DNA of 64,000 nucleotides. It comes from CAYHVH01 sp964360335. GTDB lineage: Bacteria; Patescibacteriota; Doudnabacteria; UBA920; 2-01-FULL-46-14. Below, in pieces: positions 23,753 through 32,682 of this stretch (the first letter of the stretch is position 1; the number at the start of each line of letters is the position of its first letter). The stretch is taken from the NCBI GenBank assembly GCA_964360335.1, contig CAYHVH010000002.1:4336-68335 (forward strand), given 5' to 3'. The notes beneath the pieces are model-generated. The model did no database searches. It saw only the letters and a list, made by a program, of their open reading frames with translations, and had not been told where the DNA came from. Made by a program: the position numbers and the translations under genes.

Positions 23753-24427
23753 ATGTCTAAACGTTTTGAGGAAATTGCCAAGCTCGTGGATCCGGCTAAG
23801 GTCTACCCCATCGAGGAGGCGATAAAGCTAGCGAAGCAAACCTCAACCGTGAAGTTTGACGCCTCGGTTGAGGTGCATTTCAAGCTGAATGTTGACCCAA
23901 AGCAGACTGACCAAAAGGTCCGCACCCAGGTAATGTTGCGGCATGGAACCGGCAAAACTTTGCGCGTGGCGGCTTTTGTGACCCACACTCGGGAAAAGGA
24001 AGCGAGAGAGGCAGGGGCAGAGCCGGTTGGGGGGGAGGAACTGGTAAAGCGCATCAAGGAAACGGAAAAAACCGATTTTGATGTTGCCGTCGCCGAACCC
24101 GCGATGATGAAAAGTTTGACCATGATTGCCAAGATTTTGGGGCAACGGGGCCTAATGCCCAACCCGAAAACTGGAACCGTCGGCGAGGCAGTGGCGAAAA
24201 TGATTAAAGAGCTAAAGGCCGGAAAAATCGACATCAAAACAGACGATTCCGGCAACATCCACCAAACCATCGGCCGGGTGTCCTTTGACGATCGGAAACT
24301 TCTGGAAAATTTCCAAGATCTCAAGGAAGCGATCTATAAAGCCAAACCGGGTTCGGTCAAACGGGATTTTGTCTCTGCCATTACTTTGAGTTCCTCGATG
24401 GGCCCGGGGATCCGGGTTGAGAAATAA
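23753..24427 (+). CDS. rplA: 50S ribosomal protein uL1
   Basis: 224 aa. Binds 23S rRNA at the E-site stalk and often represses its own operon. Seen: VHFKLNVDPKQTDQKVR, RGLMPNPKTGTV, KAGKIDIKTDDSGNIHQTIG and TLSSSMGPGIRV. The spacer from rplK is AT-rich (TCTAATTTCTAATG-type words). A terminator follows at 24441. Confidence 0.96.
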   Translation: MSKRFEEIAKLVDPAKVYPIEEAIKLAKQTSTVKFDASVEVHFKLNVDPKQTDQKVRTQVMLRHGTGKTLRVAAFVTHTREKEAREAGAEPVGGEELVKRIKETEKTDFDVAVAEPAMMKSLTMIAKILGQRGLMPNPKTGTVGEAVAKMIKELKAGKIDIKTDDSGNIHQTIGRVSFDDRKLLENFQDLKEAIYKAKPGSVKRDFVSAITLSSSMGPGIRVEK

Positions 24428-24440
24428 ATGTTTGGGAAAA

Positions 24441-24464
24441 CCCGACCTGGAGTCGGATTTTTTT
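24441..24464 (+). terminator. Intrinsic terminator after rplA
   Basis: CCGAC-CTGGA-GTCGG stem followed by ATTTTTTT. It ends the secE-rplA operon; the dcd promoter begins at its last T. Confidence 0.85.
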
Positions 24465-24491
24465 GACCCCTGGTTTCAGATGGGGTAAGAT
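24463..24491 (+). promoter_or_regulatory. Promoter of dcd-dut operon
   Basis: TTGACC (24463-24468), 17-nt spacer, TAAGAT (24486-24491). The TTG of the -35 box also opens a longer reading frame, but it cannot be the start of a transcript beginning near 24498. Confidence 0.75.
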
Positions 24492-24519
24492 AAGAAGGAA
24501 GAATCTAAAAAGACCTGGC

Positions 24520-25119
24520 GTGCTGCTTTCCGACAAAGACATCAAAGCGAAACTTGCAAACGGCGAGATTAAAATTGAACCCTTGCCGGATTTGGATATA
24601 GCCCTGGGCCCAATTTCGATTGACTTGCGGCTGGGGCACCAATTTTTGGTCTACAAACGGACCGAGCAGCCCTTTATCGATGTCAAAAAACCGGAAACTT
24701 TCGAGAATTTGACCACGCTCCTGAGCAAAAACGAGGCGGAGTCGTTTACCATTCACCCCGGGGAGTTTGTTCTCGCCGGTACTCTGGAATATGTGGAGAT
24801 TCCCAATAACCTGGCCGGCCGTCTGGAAGGCCGCTCCAGCCTCGGCCGTCTGGGGATTATCATCCACTCGACCGCCGGGAAGTTTGACCCGGGCTGGAAA
24901 GGCCGGCTGGTTTTGGAAATCAGCAATATCGGCCTTGTTCCGGTCCGGCTTTACCCGGAGATGCGGGTCTGCCAGCTGCTGTTTGAGGAGTTAAGCTCGG
25001 AAACTTCCCAGCCCTATACGGCGCGAAAAACCTCGAAATACAAATTCCAGGGTCAGCCGGTCGGCAGCCGGATCGTGGCCGAGGAGGAAGAATTGCAAAA
25101 TAAAGGGAAACTGCTGTGA
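24520..25119 (+). CDS. dcd: dCTP deaminase
   Basis: 199 aa from GTG 24520 (VLLSDKDIKAKL, the usual Dcd start). Converts dCTP to dUTP (or dUMP in the bifunctional form). Seen: GPISIDLRLG, the trimer motif GRLEGRSSLGRLGIIIHSTA with catalytic Glu-containing neighbourhood, and KFDPGWKGRLVLEISN. Bifunctional and simple forms cannot be told apart safely. It overlaps dut by 4 nt (GTGA), which couples dUTP production and removal. Confidence 0.9.
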   Translation: MLLSDKDIKAKLANGEIKIEPLPDLDIALGPISIDLRLGHQFLVYKRTEQPFIDVKKPETFENLTTLLSKNEAESFTIHPGEFVLAGTLEYVEIPNNLAGRLEGRSSLGRLGIIIHSTAGKFDPGWKGRLVLEISNIGLVPVRLYPEMRVCQLLFEELSSETSQPYTARKTSKYKFQGQPVGSRIVAEEEELQNKGKLL

Positions 25120-25541
25120 AGGTTAAAATCAAGCGGCTCGATAAAAGTTTACCCTTGCCGGACTATCACACAAAGGGAGCAGTGGCGTTTGATATTTATT
25201 CGCGCGTTGACGAAATCATCGGGCCACACGGCAGAAAAATCGTTCCCTCGAACCTAATCATTGAGGTTCCCAAAGGTTATGTCCTGGTTCTTGCCGCCCG
25301 AAGCAGCCTGTCTAAAAAGGGGCTGAGGCTCAGTAATGGCATCGGAATCATTGACCAAGATTATCACGGACCTCAAGATGAAATCAGTATTCTTTTGAAT
25401 AACTTTACGGACCAATCGGTTGAGGTAAAAAAAGGCGAAAGGATTGCGCAAGGATTCATCATTCCTGTGGAAAAGGCGGATTGGGAAGAGGTTCCGGAAA
25501 TAAAAAAAGAATCAAGAGGCGGATTTGGTTCAACGGGATAA
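25116..25541 (+). CDS. dut: dUTP pyrophosphatase
   Basis: 141 aa. Hydrolyses dUTP to dUMP, the substrate of ThyA. All five dUTPase motifs are visible: GAVAFDIYS, AARSSLSKKG, GIGIIDQDYHGPQDEI, GERIAQGFI and RGGFGSTG. GTG start overlapping the dcd stop. Motif 3 has DQDYHGPQDEI, slightly longer than the bacterial norm. Confidence 0.9.
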   Translation: MKVKIKRLDKSLPLPDYHTKGAVAFDIYSRVDEIIGPHGRKIVPSNLIIEVPKGYVLVLAARSSLSKKGLRLSNGIGIIDQDYHGPQDEISILLNNFTDQSVEVKKGERIAQGFIIPVEKADWEEVPEIKKESRGGFGSTG

Positions 25542-25553
25542 CTACTTAGCTTC

Positions 25554-25619
25554 GTCATTGCGAGGAGCTCTGCGACGAAGCAATCTGCATTGGGATTGCT
25601 TCGCTTCACTCGCAATGAC
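25554..25619. repeat. Nested palindromic repeat (GTCATTGCGAG family)
   Basis: Outer arms GTCATTGCGAG / CTCGCAATGAC, inner arms CGAAGCAATC / GATTGCTTCG. Fills the dut-tmk spacer. A related copy is at 29547-29629. Repeats of this wording are widespread in unrelated bacteria. Confidence 0.85.
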
Positions 25620-25627
25620 AAAACAAT

Positions 25628-26281
25628 ATGAAAGGCAAACTTATCGTCATAGACGGTACTGACGGTTCGGGCAAAGCTACCCAGACAACCACGCTCATTA
25701 AAAATTTAAAAAAGGCAGGATATAGAGTTGCCCGGATTGATTTCCCTCGATATGGGCGAAAATCAGCGGCCCTAGTTGAAGCTTATCTCAAAGGAGAACT
25801 GGGTTCGGCCAGAAAGCTAGGGCCCTATATTCCTTCCCTCTTCTACGCGGTTGATCGGTTTGCTGCAAGCCACGAAATACGCACTAAACTGCAAAAAGGA
25901 CAAATCGTAATCGCCAACCGCTATGTCGCGGCTAACCTGGCCCACCAGGGCGGTAAAATCGACGATAAAAGGGCGAGGATGGCCTATTATGAGTGGGTTT
26001 TGAACCTCGAATATGGCTTGATGAAGCTACCTCATCCAGCTTTGAACATTATCCTCTATCTGCCAGCTGAAGTCGCCTTGGGTCTTGTGGAAAAACGCGG
26101 TAACAAAAAAGATATCCACGAAAAAGACCTAGCCCACCTGCGAGCCGCAGAAAAAACTTACCTTGAGATTGCGGAAAAGTTCGGCTTTCCTGTAATCAAG
26201 TGTTATCAAAATGGCGGGCTCTTGAGTCGGGCAAAAGTCGCAGAGTTAGTTTGGAAAAAAGTTAAGCAGGTCCTGCGATGA
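25628..26281 (+). CDS. tmk: Thymidylate kinase
   Basis: 217 aa. Phosphorylates dTMP to dTDP. P-loop IDGTDGSGKATQT, DR-type motif DFPRYGRKS, YAVDRFAASHEI and VIANRYVAANLAHQGGK (the RY/S motif). Overlaps thyA by 4 nt, completing dCTP -> dUTP -> dUMP -> dTMP -> dTDP. Confidence 0.88.
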   Translation: MKGKLIVIDGTDGSGKATQTTTLIKNLKKAGYRVARIDFPRYGRKSAALVEAYLKGELGSARKLGPYIPSLFYAVDRFAASHEIRTKLQKGQIVIANRYVAANLAHQGGKIDDKRARMAYYEWVLNLEYGLMKLPHPALNIILYLPAEVALGLVEKRGNKKDIHEKDLAHLRAAEKTYLEIAEKFGFPVIKCYQNGGLLSRAKVAELVWKKVKQVLR

Positions 26282-27207
26282 AACAATATCTTCAGCTTCT
26301 CGACAATGTTCTGAAAGAGGGGAGAGACCGTCCGGACCGCACGGACGTGGGAACGCGCGGGATTTTTGGCTACCAGATGCGCTTTGATCTCGAGAAAGGA
26401 TTCCCGCTTTTAACAACCAAGAAAGTCAATATCAAGGCGGTTATCTACGAGTTGCTGTGGTTTTTGCGCGGGGACACAAACATCAAGTTTTTAGTCGATA
26501 ACGACGTGAAGATCTGGAACGAATGGGGCTTCCAAGTTTATTTGGAAGAAAACGGTCTTCACAAACGGTACCCGATGTATTCGGAAGCCTGGAAGGAAAA
26601 ATTGGAAGAATTTGTGCAGAATGTCAAAGACGATCGCGAGTTTGCGGCTAAATGGGGAGAGCTCGGGCCGGTTTACGGCAAGCAGTGGGTGAGATGGTTG
26701 GGTCCGGATGGCCAGGAAATCAACCAAATTCAAAATGTGGTGGAGATGATTAAAAAAGACCCATATTCCCGTCGGATTATTGTCAGCGGCTGGAATGTTG
26801 GCGAAATCCAGGGCTTGATTAAGCAAAAACATGCGGCACCCCCATCTTGCCACACGATTTTTCAATTCTACGTCGTGGACGGAAAACTATCCTGCCAACT
26901 TTATCAGCGAAGCGCTGACCTTTTTTTGGGCGTACCTTTTAATCTGGCGTCCTATTCACTTTTAACGATGATGATGGCCCAGGTTTGTGGCCTTAAACCC
27001 GGCGAGTTTGTCCACACTTTCGGCGATGTCCATATTTACCAGAATCACTTTGAGCAAGTGAAATTACAGCTCTCCCGCGAGCCACGGCCCCTGCCGACGA
27101 TGAAGATTAATCCGAAGGTTAAGGACATTTTTAGCTTTAAATACGAGGATTTTACCTTGGAGAATTATAATCCTCATCCGGGAATCAAAGCGCCAATAGC
27201 CGTATGA
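26278..27207 (+). CDS. thyA: Thymidylate synthase
   Basis: 309 aa. Methylates dUMP with methylene-THF. Nucleophile C191 in PPSCHTIFQFYV; also GVPFNLASYSLL, the Arg loop DRPDRTDVGTRGIFG and DVHIYQNH. Overlaps folA by 4 nt, so THF regeneration is co-expressed. Confidence 0.95.
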   Translation: MKQYLQLLDNVLKEGRDRPDRTDVGTRGIFGYQMRFDLEKGFPLLTTKKVNIKAVIYELLWFLRGDTNIKFLVDNDVKIWNEWGFQVYLEENGLHKRYPMYSEAWKEKLEEFVQNVKDDREFAAKWGELGPVYGKQWVRWLGPDGQEINQIQNVVEMIKKDPYSRRIIVSGWNVGEIQGLIKQKHAAPPSCHTIFQFYVVDGKLSCQLYQRSADLFLGVPFNLASYSLLTMMMAQVCGLKPGEFVHTFGDVHIYQNHFEQVKLQLSREPRPLPTMKINPKVKDIFSFKYEDFTLENYNPHPGIKAPIAV

Positions 27208-27686
27208 AAATCACACTTATCGCGGCGGTAGCCAAAAACGGGGTGATTGGCAAAGAAAACGACCTACCGTGGTATTTGCCAGAAGATCTGAGGCATTTTA
27301 AAGCCCTGACGACCGGCAAAACCGTACTAATGGGCCGGAAGACTTTAGAATCCATATTGAGACGCAACGGCAAGCCCTTGCCAAATCGTAAAAGTGTAGT
27401 CGTTACAAGAGATCAGAACTTTCAAGCACCGGAAGACGTGGTTGTTTTTCACAGTTTGGAAGAAGCTCTGAAAAACTTGAAAGACGAAGATGTCTTCATC
27501 ATCGGCGGCGGGGAGGTATTTCGCCAAACCATAACCCTGGCCGACGCCCTGGAAATCACTCGCGTCGATCGAGAAATCGCCGGTGATGTATTTTTTCCAA
27601 AAATCGACGAGGCGAAGTGGCGAAAAATCAAGGAAGTGACGCATCAGGGTTTCTCTTTCGCGACCTACGAGCGGGTCAAGCATTAA
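27204..27686 (+). CDS. folA: Dihydrofolate reductase
   Basis: 160 aa. Reduces the DHF made by ThyA. IAAVAKNGVIGKEN, LPWYLPEDLRHFK (catalytic acid in PED), VLMGRKTLES and FIIGGGEVFRQ are the classical blocks. Last gene of the thymidylate cluster. Confidence 0.93.
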   Translation: MKITLIAAVAKNGVIGKENDLPWYLPEDLRHFKALTTGKTVLMGRKTLESILRRNGKPLPNRKSVVVTRDQNFQAPEDVVVFHSLEEALKNLKDEDVFIIGGGEVFRQTITLADALEITRVDREIAGDVFFPKIDEAKWRKIKEVTHQGFSFATYERVKH

Positions 27687-27711
27687 CAAGTTCTTTTTTT
27701 TCTGCTATCAT
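27683..27711 (+). promoter_or_regulatory. Promoter of prfB
   Basis: TTAACA, 17-nt spacer, TATCAT; the -10 box ends 6 nt before ATG 27718, predicting a leaderless message. Confidence 0.6.
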
Positions 27712-27717
27712 ATTTCT

Positions 27718-28819
27718 ATGAATGAAATCAATCTGCTGGACCGGGTTAGAGAACTAAAGTCGGCTATCGACTCGTTGCGGAGGCATCTTTGAGCTACCCC
27801 AGAAAAAGCAGAAGATTCTGGAGCTCGAGGAGCAAATGCAGCAACCTGATTTCTGGTCCGACCAGAAATCCGCGCAAGAGGCAGCAAAAAATCTTAGCAC
27901 TCTGAAAAACCAAGTGGCATTCTGGAACCAATTGGAAGTGGATATCGAGGAGCTTCTAAATTTGGCAAAACTCGCGACCCAGGAAAGCGACCGAACCTTA
28001 GAGCAGGAACTGGAGAAGAAATATCGGGAAGTTCTTCGAAAATACGAGTCCACCAGAATCACCACTTTTTTTAGTGAGAAGTACGATGATCATAACGCAA
28101 TTGTTTCCATCCATGCGGGCGCCGGCGGACTAGATGCCCAGGATTGGGCGGAAATGCTCTTGCGAATGTATCTTAGATTTTGCGAAAAAAAACAGTTCCA
28201 AACAGAAATGTTCGACCAAAACCGCAATCCCGAGGGAGGAATAAAAAGCGCCACATTTGAGGTGCGCGGCAATTACGCCTACGGCTTTTTCAAAAGCGAA
28301 GCAGGCGTGCACCGTCTGGTTCGGCTTTCGGCGTTCAATCCCGCCCATACCCGCGAAACGTCTTTTGCGCTTCTTGAAGTTTTACCGGTCTTGGAGGCGA
28401 AGGAGGAGCTCGAATTGAACCCGAAGGATCTGAAAATTGAAGCGAAAACTTCGCGCGGTCATGGCGGGCAATCAGTGAATACCACCTATTCTGCAGTCCG
28501 CATCACCCACCTCCCGACCGGGATAACGGTTTCCATTCAAAACGAGCGCAGCCAAACGCAGAACAAAGCCCGAGCGCTGCAAGTTCTTACGGCCAAGGTT
28601 AAGGCCCGGGAGGAGGAACGGAAACTGCAGGAAAAGCTAAAATTACGAGGCGAATTTAAAAGCGCGGAATGGGGGAACCAAATCAGAAGTTACGTTTTGC
28701 ATCCCTATAAGCTGGTGAAAGATCACCGAACCGGCTACGAAAGCGCCGACGTCGACGGCGTTCTGAATGGGGAACTGGACCCCTTCATTGAAAAATACCT
28801 CGAAAGACAGAAAAATTAA
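27718..28819 (+). CDS. prfB: Peptide chain release factor 2 (programmed +1 frameshift)
   Basis: 366 aa after the frameshift: 24 codons from ATG 27718, slip on CTT, then GAG from 27791. Terminates at UAA/UGA. Catalytic loop RGHGGQSVNTT is present. The stop-recognition tripeptide, SPF in RF2, reads SAF here (VRLSAFNPAHTRETSF), an unusual change. Low UGA-decoding activity favours the shift and restores RF2, so the gene is autoregulated. The working frameshift shows that UGA is a stop in this organism, unlike SR1/Gracilibacteria. Confidence 0.93.
27778..27793 (+). promoter_or_regulatory. RF2 +1 frameshift site
   Basis: CGGAGGCATCTTTGAG: Shine-Dalgarno-like GGAGG, 3-nt gap, slippery CTT and in-frame TGA (27790-27792), the same design as in E. 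coli prfB. Confidence 0.95.
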
Positions 28820-28854
28820 AACATCTCCGAGTTTTGAACATTGATTTTCTGGCT

Positions 28855-29535
28855 ATGATAAAGTTTGACCATGTCACTAAATCCTACTCCAACCAAGTAG
28901 TTGCCCTGCACGACTTGGATTTTGAAATCCAAAGCGGGGAGTTCATTTCCATTGTGGGACGCTCGGGTGCCGGAAAAAGCACCCTGCTGCGCTTGATTAT
29001 CCGAGAAGAATATCCCACGTCTGGCGTTGTCCTTATCGAAGGAACTGACATCGCCGGCATTAGATCGCAGGATATTCCTTACCTGCGGCGCAAAATCGGC
29101 GTCGTCTTTCAAGACATCAAGCTGCTTCCTTCTCGGACAGCGTTTGAAAATGTGTCCTTCGCCATGGAAGTCGGCGGCGTACCTTGGTCGGAAATTGAAA
29201 ACGAGGTGCCGGAAATCCTGGCGCTGGTTGGCCTGGCAGAAAAGGCCAGTGCTTTTCCCAGCGAACTTTCGGGAGGGGAAAAGCAAAGGGTGGCAATCGC
29301 TCGGGCCTTGGCCCACAAACCAGCTCTCTTATTGGCGGACGAGCCGACCGGCAATCTCGACGAGATCAATGCCATGGAACTCCTGACTGTGCTCAGAAAA
29401 ATCAACGAGTTCGGCACGACCGTGGTCCTGGCGACCCACGCCAAGGAGCTCGTCGACAAAATGAAGAAACGAGTGATTGTTCTGGAACAGGGGGAGATCG
29501 TTTCCGACCAGCAACAGGGCAAATATCGCTTATGA
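28855..29535 (+). CDS. ftsE: Cell-division ABC ATPase FtsE
   Basis: 226 aa from ATG 28855 (MIKFDHVTKSY). Walker A GRSGAGKST, Q-loop VVFQDIKLL, signature LSGGEKQRVAIARAL, Walker B LLLADEPTGNLD, H-loop ATH. With FtsX it controls peptidoglycan hydrolases at the septum. The following spacer holds a palindromic repeat before ftsX. Confidence 0.92.
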   Translation: MIKFDHVTKSYSNQVVALHDLDFEIQSGEFISIVGRSGAGKSTLLRLIIREEYPTSGVVLIEGTDIAGIRSQDIPYLRRKIGVVFQDIKLLPSRTAFENVSFAMEVGGVPWSEIENEVPEILALVGLAEKASAFPSELSGGEKQRVAIARALAHKPALLLADEPTGNLDEINAMELLTVLRKINEFGTTVVLATHAKELVDKMKKRVIVLEQGEIVSDQQQGKYRL

Positions 29536-29546
29536 TTATTAATTTG

Positions 29547-29629
29547 GTCTTTGCGAGGAGTCCCGTCGGACGGAACGACGATGCAATCTCAAAGATTGCC
29601 GCGCCTCGTCGGACGAGGCTCGCAATGAC
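29547..29629. repeat. Nested palindromic repeat between ftsE and ftsX
   Basis: Second member of the GTCATTGCGAG family: outer arms GTCTTTGCGAG / CTCGCAATGAC, inner GCAATC / GATTGC, plus a CCGTCGGACGG and a CCTCGTCGGACGAGG palindrome. It splits an operon that is usually overlapping and ends 9 nt before the ftsX start. Confidence 0.85.
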
Positions 29630-29638
29630 AAAAAATAA

Positions 29639-30553
29639 GTGAATTCCGTAACTTTTGGCCGCATCCTGAATAACGGTTTCCTTAACTATTGGCGGAATTT
29701 TTGGCTGTCCGTGGCCGCTACCGCCATTATGGTCATTACCCTGTTTATTATCAGTAGTCTCTTGGTGCTTAATACCCTTGCGAACGTTTCCCTCGCTTCC
29801 ATTCAGGAAAAGGTTGACATCGGCGTGTACTTCAAGCTCACAACAACAGAGCAGACTATCAAACAAATCGAGCGGCAGTTGGAGCTTTTGGGGGAGGTTA
29901 AATCCATTGTCTACATTCCGCCCGTCGTGGCGCGGGAAAAGTTTAAGGAATTGCACAAGGATGAACCGCTGCTTCTAGAGTCAGTCGAGCAGTTTTCGGA
30001 CGAAGAAAACCCTTTTCCGGCCTCTTTCGCCATCCGGGTGAGGAGCCTCGCCGATTATCCAACCATTATCAATCTATTTCAGGGCGAAAAATTTACGCCC
30101 TTTGTCAAAAAGATTACCGACAAGCGCGCCGTGGTCGACCGCCTGAACAGGATCACGACCGGCATCAGGAAGTTAGGCTTTGGCCTAACCTCGGTCTTTG
30201 GGGTCATTACGCTTATTGTGATGTTCAATACTGTCCGTCTCACCATCTATAACCGCAGAGAGGAAATCGAGATTATGCGGCTAGTCGGCGCCTCGAACTG
30301 GTTCATCCGCGGGCCGTTCGTCATCGAAGGGATGCTCTACGGAATAGTGGGGGCGATTCTTACGGCCGTTTTGCTTTATCCCCTAATTTTCATCCTTACC
30401 CCAAAAATTTCCGGTTTTTTGGAGCTGGATCTCCTGACCTCAAATTATCTGGGGCTAAATTTTTGGGCCCTGTTCCTTCTGCAGTTGGCACTCGGCATCA
30501 GCTTGGGGACGATCTCCTCGGTCATCGTCATTCGCCGCTATCTGAGGATTTGA
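29639..30553 (+). CDS. ftsX: Cell-division protein FtsX
   Basis: 304 aa, GTG start. One N-terminal membrane helix (WLSVAATAIMVITLFIISSL), an extracellular domain (~60-165), then three helices, the FtsX topology. NRREEIEIMRLVGASNWFIRGPFVIEG is the conserved coupling region. Partner of FtsE. Confidence 0.92.
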   Translation: MNSVTFGRILNNGFLNYWRNFWLSVAATAIMVITLFIISSLLVLNTLANVSLASIQEKVDIGVYFKLTTTEQTIKQIERQLELLGEVKSIVYIPPVVAREKFKELHKDEPLLLESVEQFSDEENPFPASFAIRVRSLADYPTIINLFQGEKFTPFVKKITDKRAVVDRLNRITTGIRKLGFGLTSVFGVITLIVMFNTVRLTIYNRREEIEIMRLVGASNWFIRGPFVIEGMLYGIVGAILTAVLLYPLIFILTPKISGFLELDLLTSNYLGLNFWALFLLQLALGISLGTISSVIVIRRYLRI

Positions 30554-30557
30554 ACAG

Positions 30558-31007
30558 ATGAAGATTATTTTACTGAAGGACATTAAGAACTTGGGGCGGC
30601 TAGGCGAAATTTTAGAGGTGAAAAGCGGCTACGCGAGGAATTTTTTGATTCCCCGCCACCTCGCCCGCCTGGCAGATCTCAAAAGCGTCGAGGAAATCGA
30701 GAAGCGCCGAGACCAGGAGAGATCTCAGGAGGCCAAAGCCCAAGCGCAGGCTGAGAAACTTGCAACGAGTCTTAAGTCTCGGACCTTTGGGACAGCGGCT
30801 GCGGCTGACGAGAAAGGCCACCTTTACGCGGGCTTGAAAGAGACTGCAATTCTCGCTAAGATTAGGGAGAGCGAACCGGGACTTCCGATCGAGACCAAAC
30901 TTCTGGATTACGTGCCGATTAAAGAGTTGGGAAGTTATGTGCTGAAAGTTAGGATTCGACCGGGTGCCGAGGCCGTGGAAATAAACCTTCAGGTTACCAA
31001 AGCATAA
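30558..31007 (+). CDS. rplI: 50S ribosomal protein bL9
   Basis: 149 aa. MKIILLKDIKNLGRLGEILEV and GYARNFLIPR form the N-terminal rRNA-binding domain; long connecting helix; C-terminal domain ends VKIRIRPGAE-type (VRIRPGAEAVEINLQV). Starts 4 nt after ftsX. Confidence 0.94.
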   Translation: MKIILLKDIKNLGRLGEILEVKSGYARNFLIPRHLARLADLKSVEEIEKRRDQERSQEAKAQAQAEKLATSLKSRTFGTAAAADEKGHLYAGLKETAILAKIRESEPGLPIETKLLDYVPIKELGSYVLKVRIRPGAEAVEINLQVTKA

Positions 31008-31011
31008 TTTG

Positions 31012-32682
31012 ATGGCAAAAAAAGCAAACATTTCCAAAGCCAAGCAGACGCGTTACCTCTTTGTCATCGGGGGCGTAATGTCATCTGTGGGCAAAGGAGT
31101 TACTACGGCTTCCATCGGCCGTATTTTAAAATCCAAGGGCTACAACGTCGCCATCGTGAAATGTGAGATGTACATCAATATTGACGCCGGCACCATTCGG
31201 CCCACAGAACACGGAGAAGTCTTTGTGGGCTCAGACGGGATCGAAGCCGACCAAGATTTAGGGAACTATGAACGCTTTACCGGGAATCTTTCGCAGTCAG
31301 AAAATTTTATCACGCAAGGCCAAATTTACTTGGAGGTCGTCCGCCGGGAACGCAATCTAGGTTACGGCGGGGAAGACGTAGAGGTCATTCCGGACATTCC
31401 CAACGAAATTATCCGCCGTCTGAAAGTCGTGGAGAAGAAACAAAGACCGGATTTTATCATCGTGGAAATCGGCGGGACGGTGGGCGAGTATCAGGACTTG
31501 TTGTTTTTGGAGGCGGCTCGAATGATGCACCTCAAGTCGCCGGAATTGGTACAGTTTGTCCTGGTAAGCTATCTCCCGATCCCCAAGACTGTGGGAGAAA
31601 TGAAGACGAAACCCACCCAGTATGCGACCCGGACTCTGAATTCGGCGGGCATCGAGCCAGACTTCATCGTTTGTCGCTCCGAACAACCCCTGGACCGGAA
31701 GCGCAAAGACAAACTCTCGGTACTGTGCAACGTCTCCCCCGACGACCTGATTTCCGCTCCCGACGCGGAATCGATTTACGAGGTACCGCTCCTTTTGGAA
31801 AAGGAAAACTTGGGCGAGAAAATCCTGCGCAAATTCGATTTGAAACCGCGCTCGCGTGACCTTCGGGATTGGCGGCTCTTAGTGAAAAAAATCAAAAAAG
31901 CGCAAAAGCCCCTAGACATTGCGGTGGTTGGCAAATACTTCGCGACCGGCGATTATACCCTGGTTGATTCCTACATTTCAGTGGTCGAGGCCTTGCGCCA
32001 CGCCTGCTGGCAAAACAACCGCCGACCGCGCCTGCATTGGATTAACTCCGAGGACTTTGAACAAAATCCCCGGGAGGTCGAGAAACTCAAAACCATGGCC
32101 GGGATTTTAGTCCCTGGGGGGTTTGGGGGCAGGGGGGTGGAGGGCATCATCTTGGCCATCAAATACGCGCGCGAGAAAAAAATTCCCTACTTCGGTCTGT
32201 GCTATGGCATGCAACTGATGATGGTGGAGTTCGCCAGAAATATTTGCGGCTTCAGCGGAGCCCATACCACCGAGGTGGACCGGAATACCAAATTTCCGGT
32301 AATTGACGTGATGGAAGAGCAAAAGAAAAACCTGGCCGATAAAAATTTCGGGGCGTCGATGAGGTTGGGGAACTATCCCTGCAAAATCAAAAAGGGAACG
32401 TTGGCCGCCGCCGCCTACCAGACTACCGGTCCGGTGCTGGAGCGGCACCGCCACCGCTACGAGGTGAACAATAAGTTTCGGAAAAAAATGGAAGAAAAAG
32501 GCATGGTGTTTTCCGGGGTTTATGCCAAAAAGGACCTGGTGGAAATTGCGGAACTTGACAAAAAAAAGCACCCCTGGTACTTGGGGACGCAATTCCATCC
32601 GGAATTTGATTCTCGTCCTTGGAAGCCGCAAGCGCTGTTCGACGGCTTTATCAAAGCCTGCATTAGGCTACATTCACAATAG
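31012..32682 (+). CDS. pyrG: CTP synthase, divergent
   Basis: 556 aa. Makes CTP from UTP and glutamine. Synthetase P-loop GGVMSSVGKGVTTASIG; glutaminase Cys in FGLCYGMQLMMVEFAR and His/Glu in GTQFHPEFDSRP. The K-x-DPY-x-NVDPGTM block is altered to KCEMYINIDAGTIRPTEHGE, and the later PHIT block reads PDIP, so this is a clearly divergent branch. ATG 31012 is preferred over TTG 31009. Its 3' end overlaps rpmA (convergent) by 20 nt. Confidence 0.9.
   Translation: MAKKANISKAKQTRYLFVIGGVMSSVGKGVTTASIGRILKSKGYNVAIVKCEMYINIDAGTIRPTEHGEVFVGSDGIEADQDLGNYERFTGNLSQSENFITQGQIYLEVVRRERNLGYGGEDVEVIPDIPNEIIRRLKVVEKKQRPDFIIVEIGGTVGEYQDLLFLEAARMMHLKSPELVQFVLVSYLPIPKTVGEMKTKPTQYATRTLNSAGIEPDFIVCRSEQPLDRKRKDKLSVLCNVSPDDLISAPDAESIYEVPLLLEKENLGEKILRKFDLKPRSRDLRDWRLLVKKIKKAQKPLDIAVVGKYFATGDYTLVDSYISVVEALRHACWQNNRRPRLHWINSEDFEQNPREVEKLKTMAGILVPGGFGGRGVEGIILAIKYAREKKIPYFGLCYGMQLMMVEFARNICGFSGAHTTEVDRNTKFPVIDVMEEQKKNLADKNFGASMRLGNYPCKIKKGTLAAAAYQTTGPVLERHRHRYEVNNKFRKKMEEKGMVFSGVYAKKDLVEIAELDKKKHPWYLGTQFHPEFDSRPWKPQALFDGFIKACIRLHSQ

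Noticed and set aside
24463..24519. TTG start of dcd at 24463
   Set aside because: The TTG is the first triplet of the -35 box TTGACC; the transcript begins after it.
27790..27792. UGA recoded as Gly or a broken prfB
   Set aside because: The TGA lies in the canonical RF2 frameshift context and the +1 frame continues into a full RF2.
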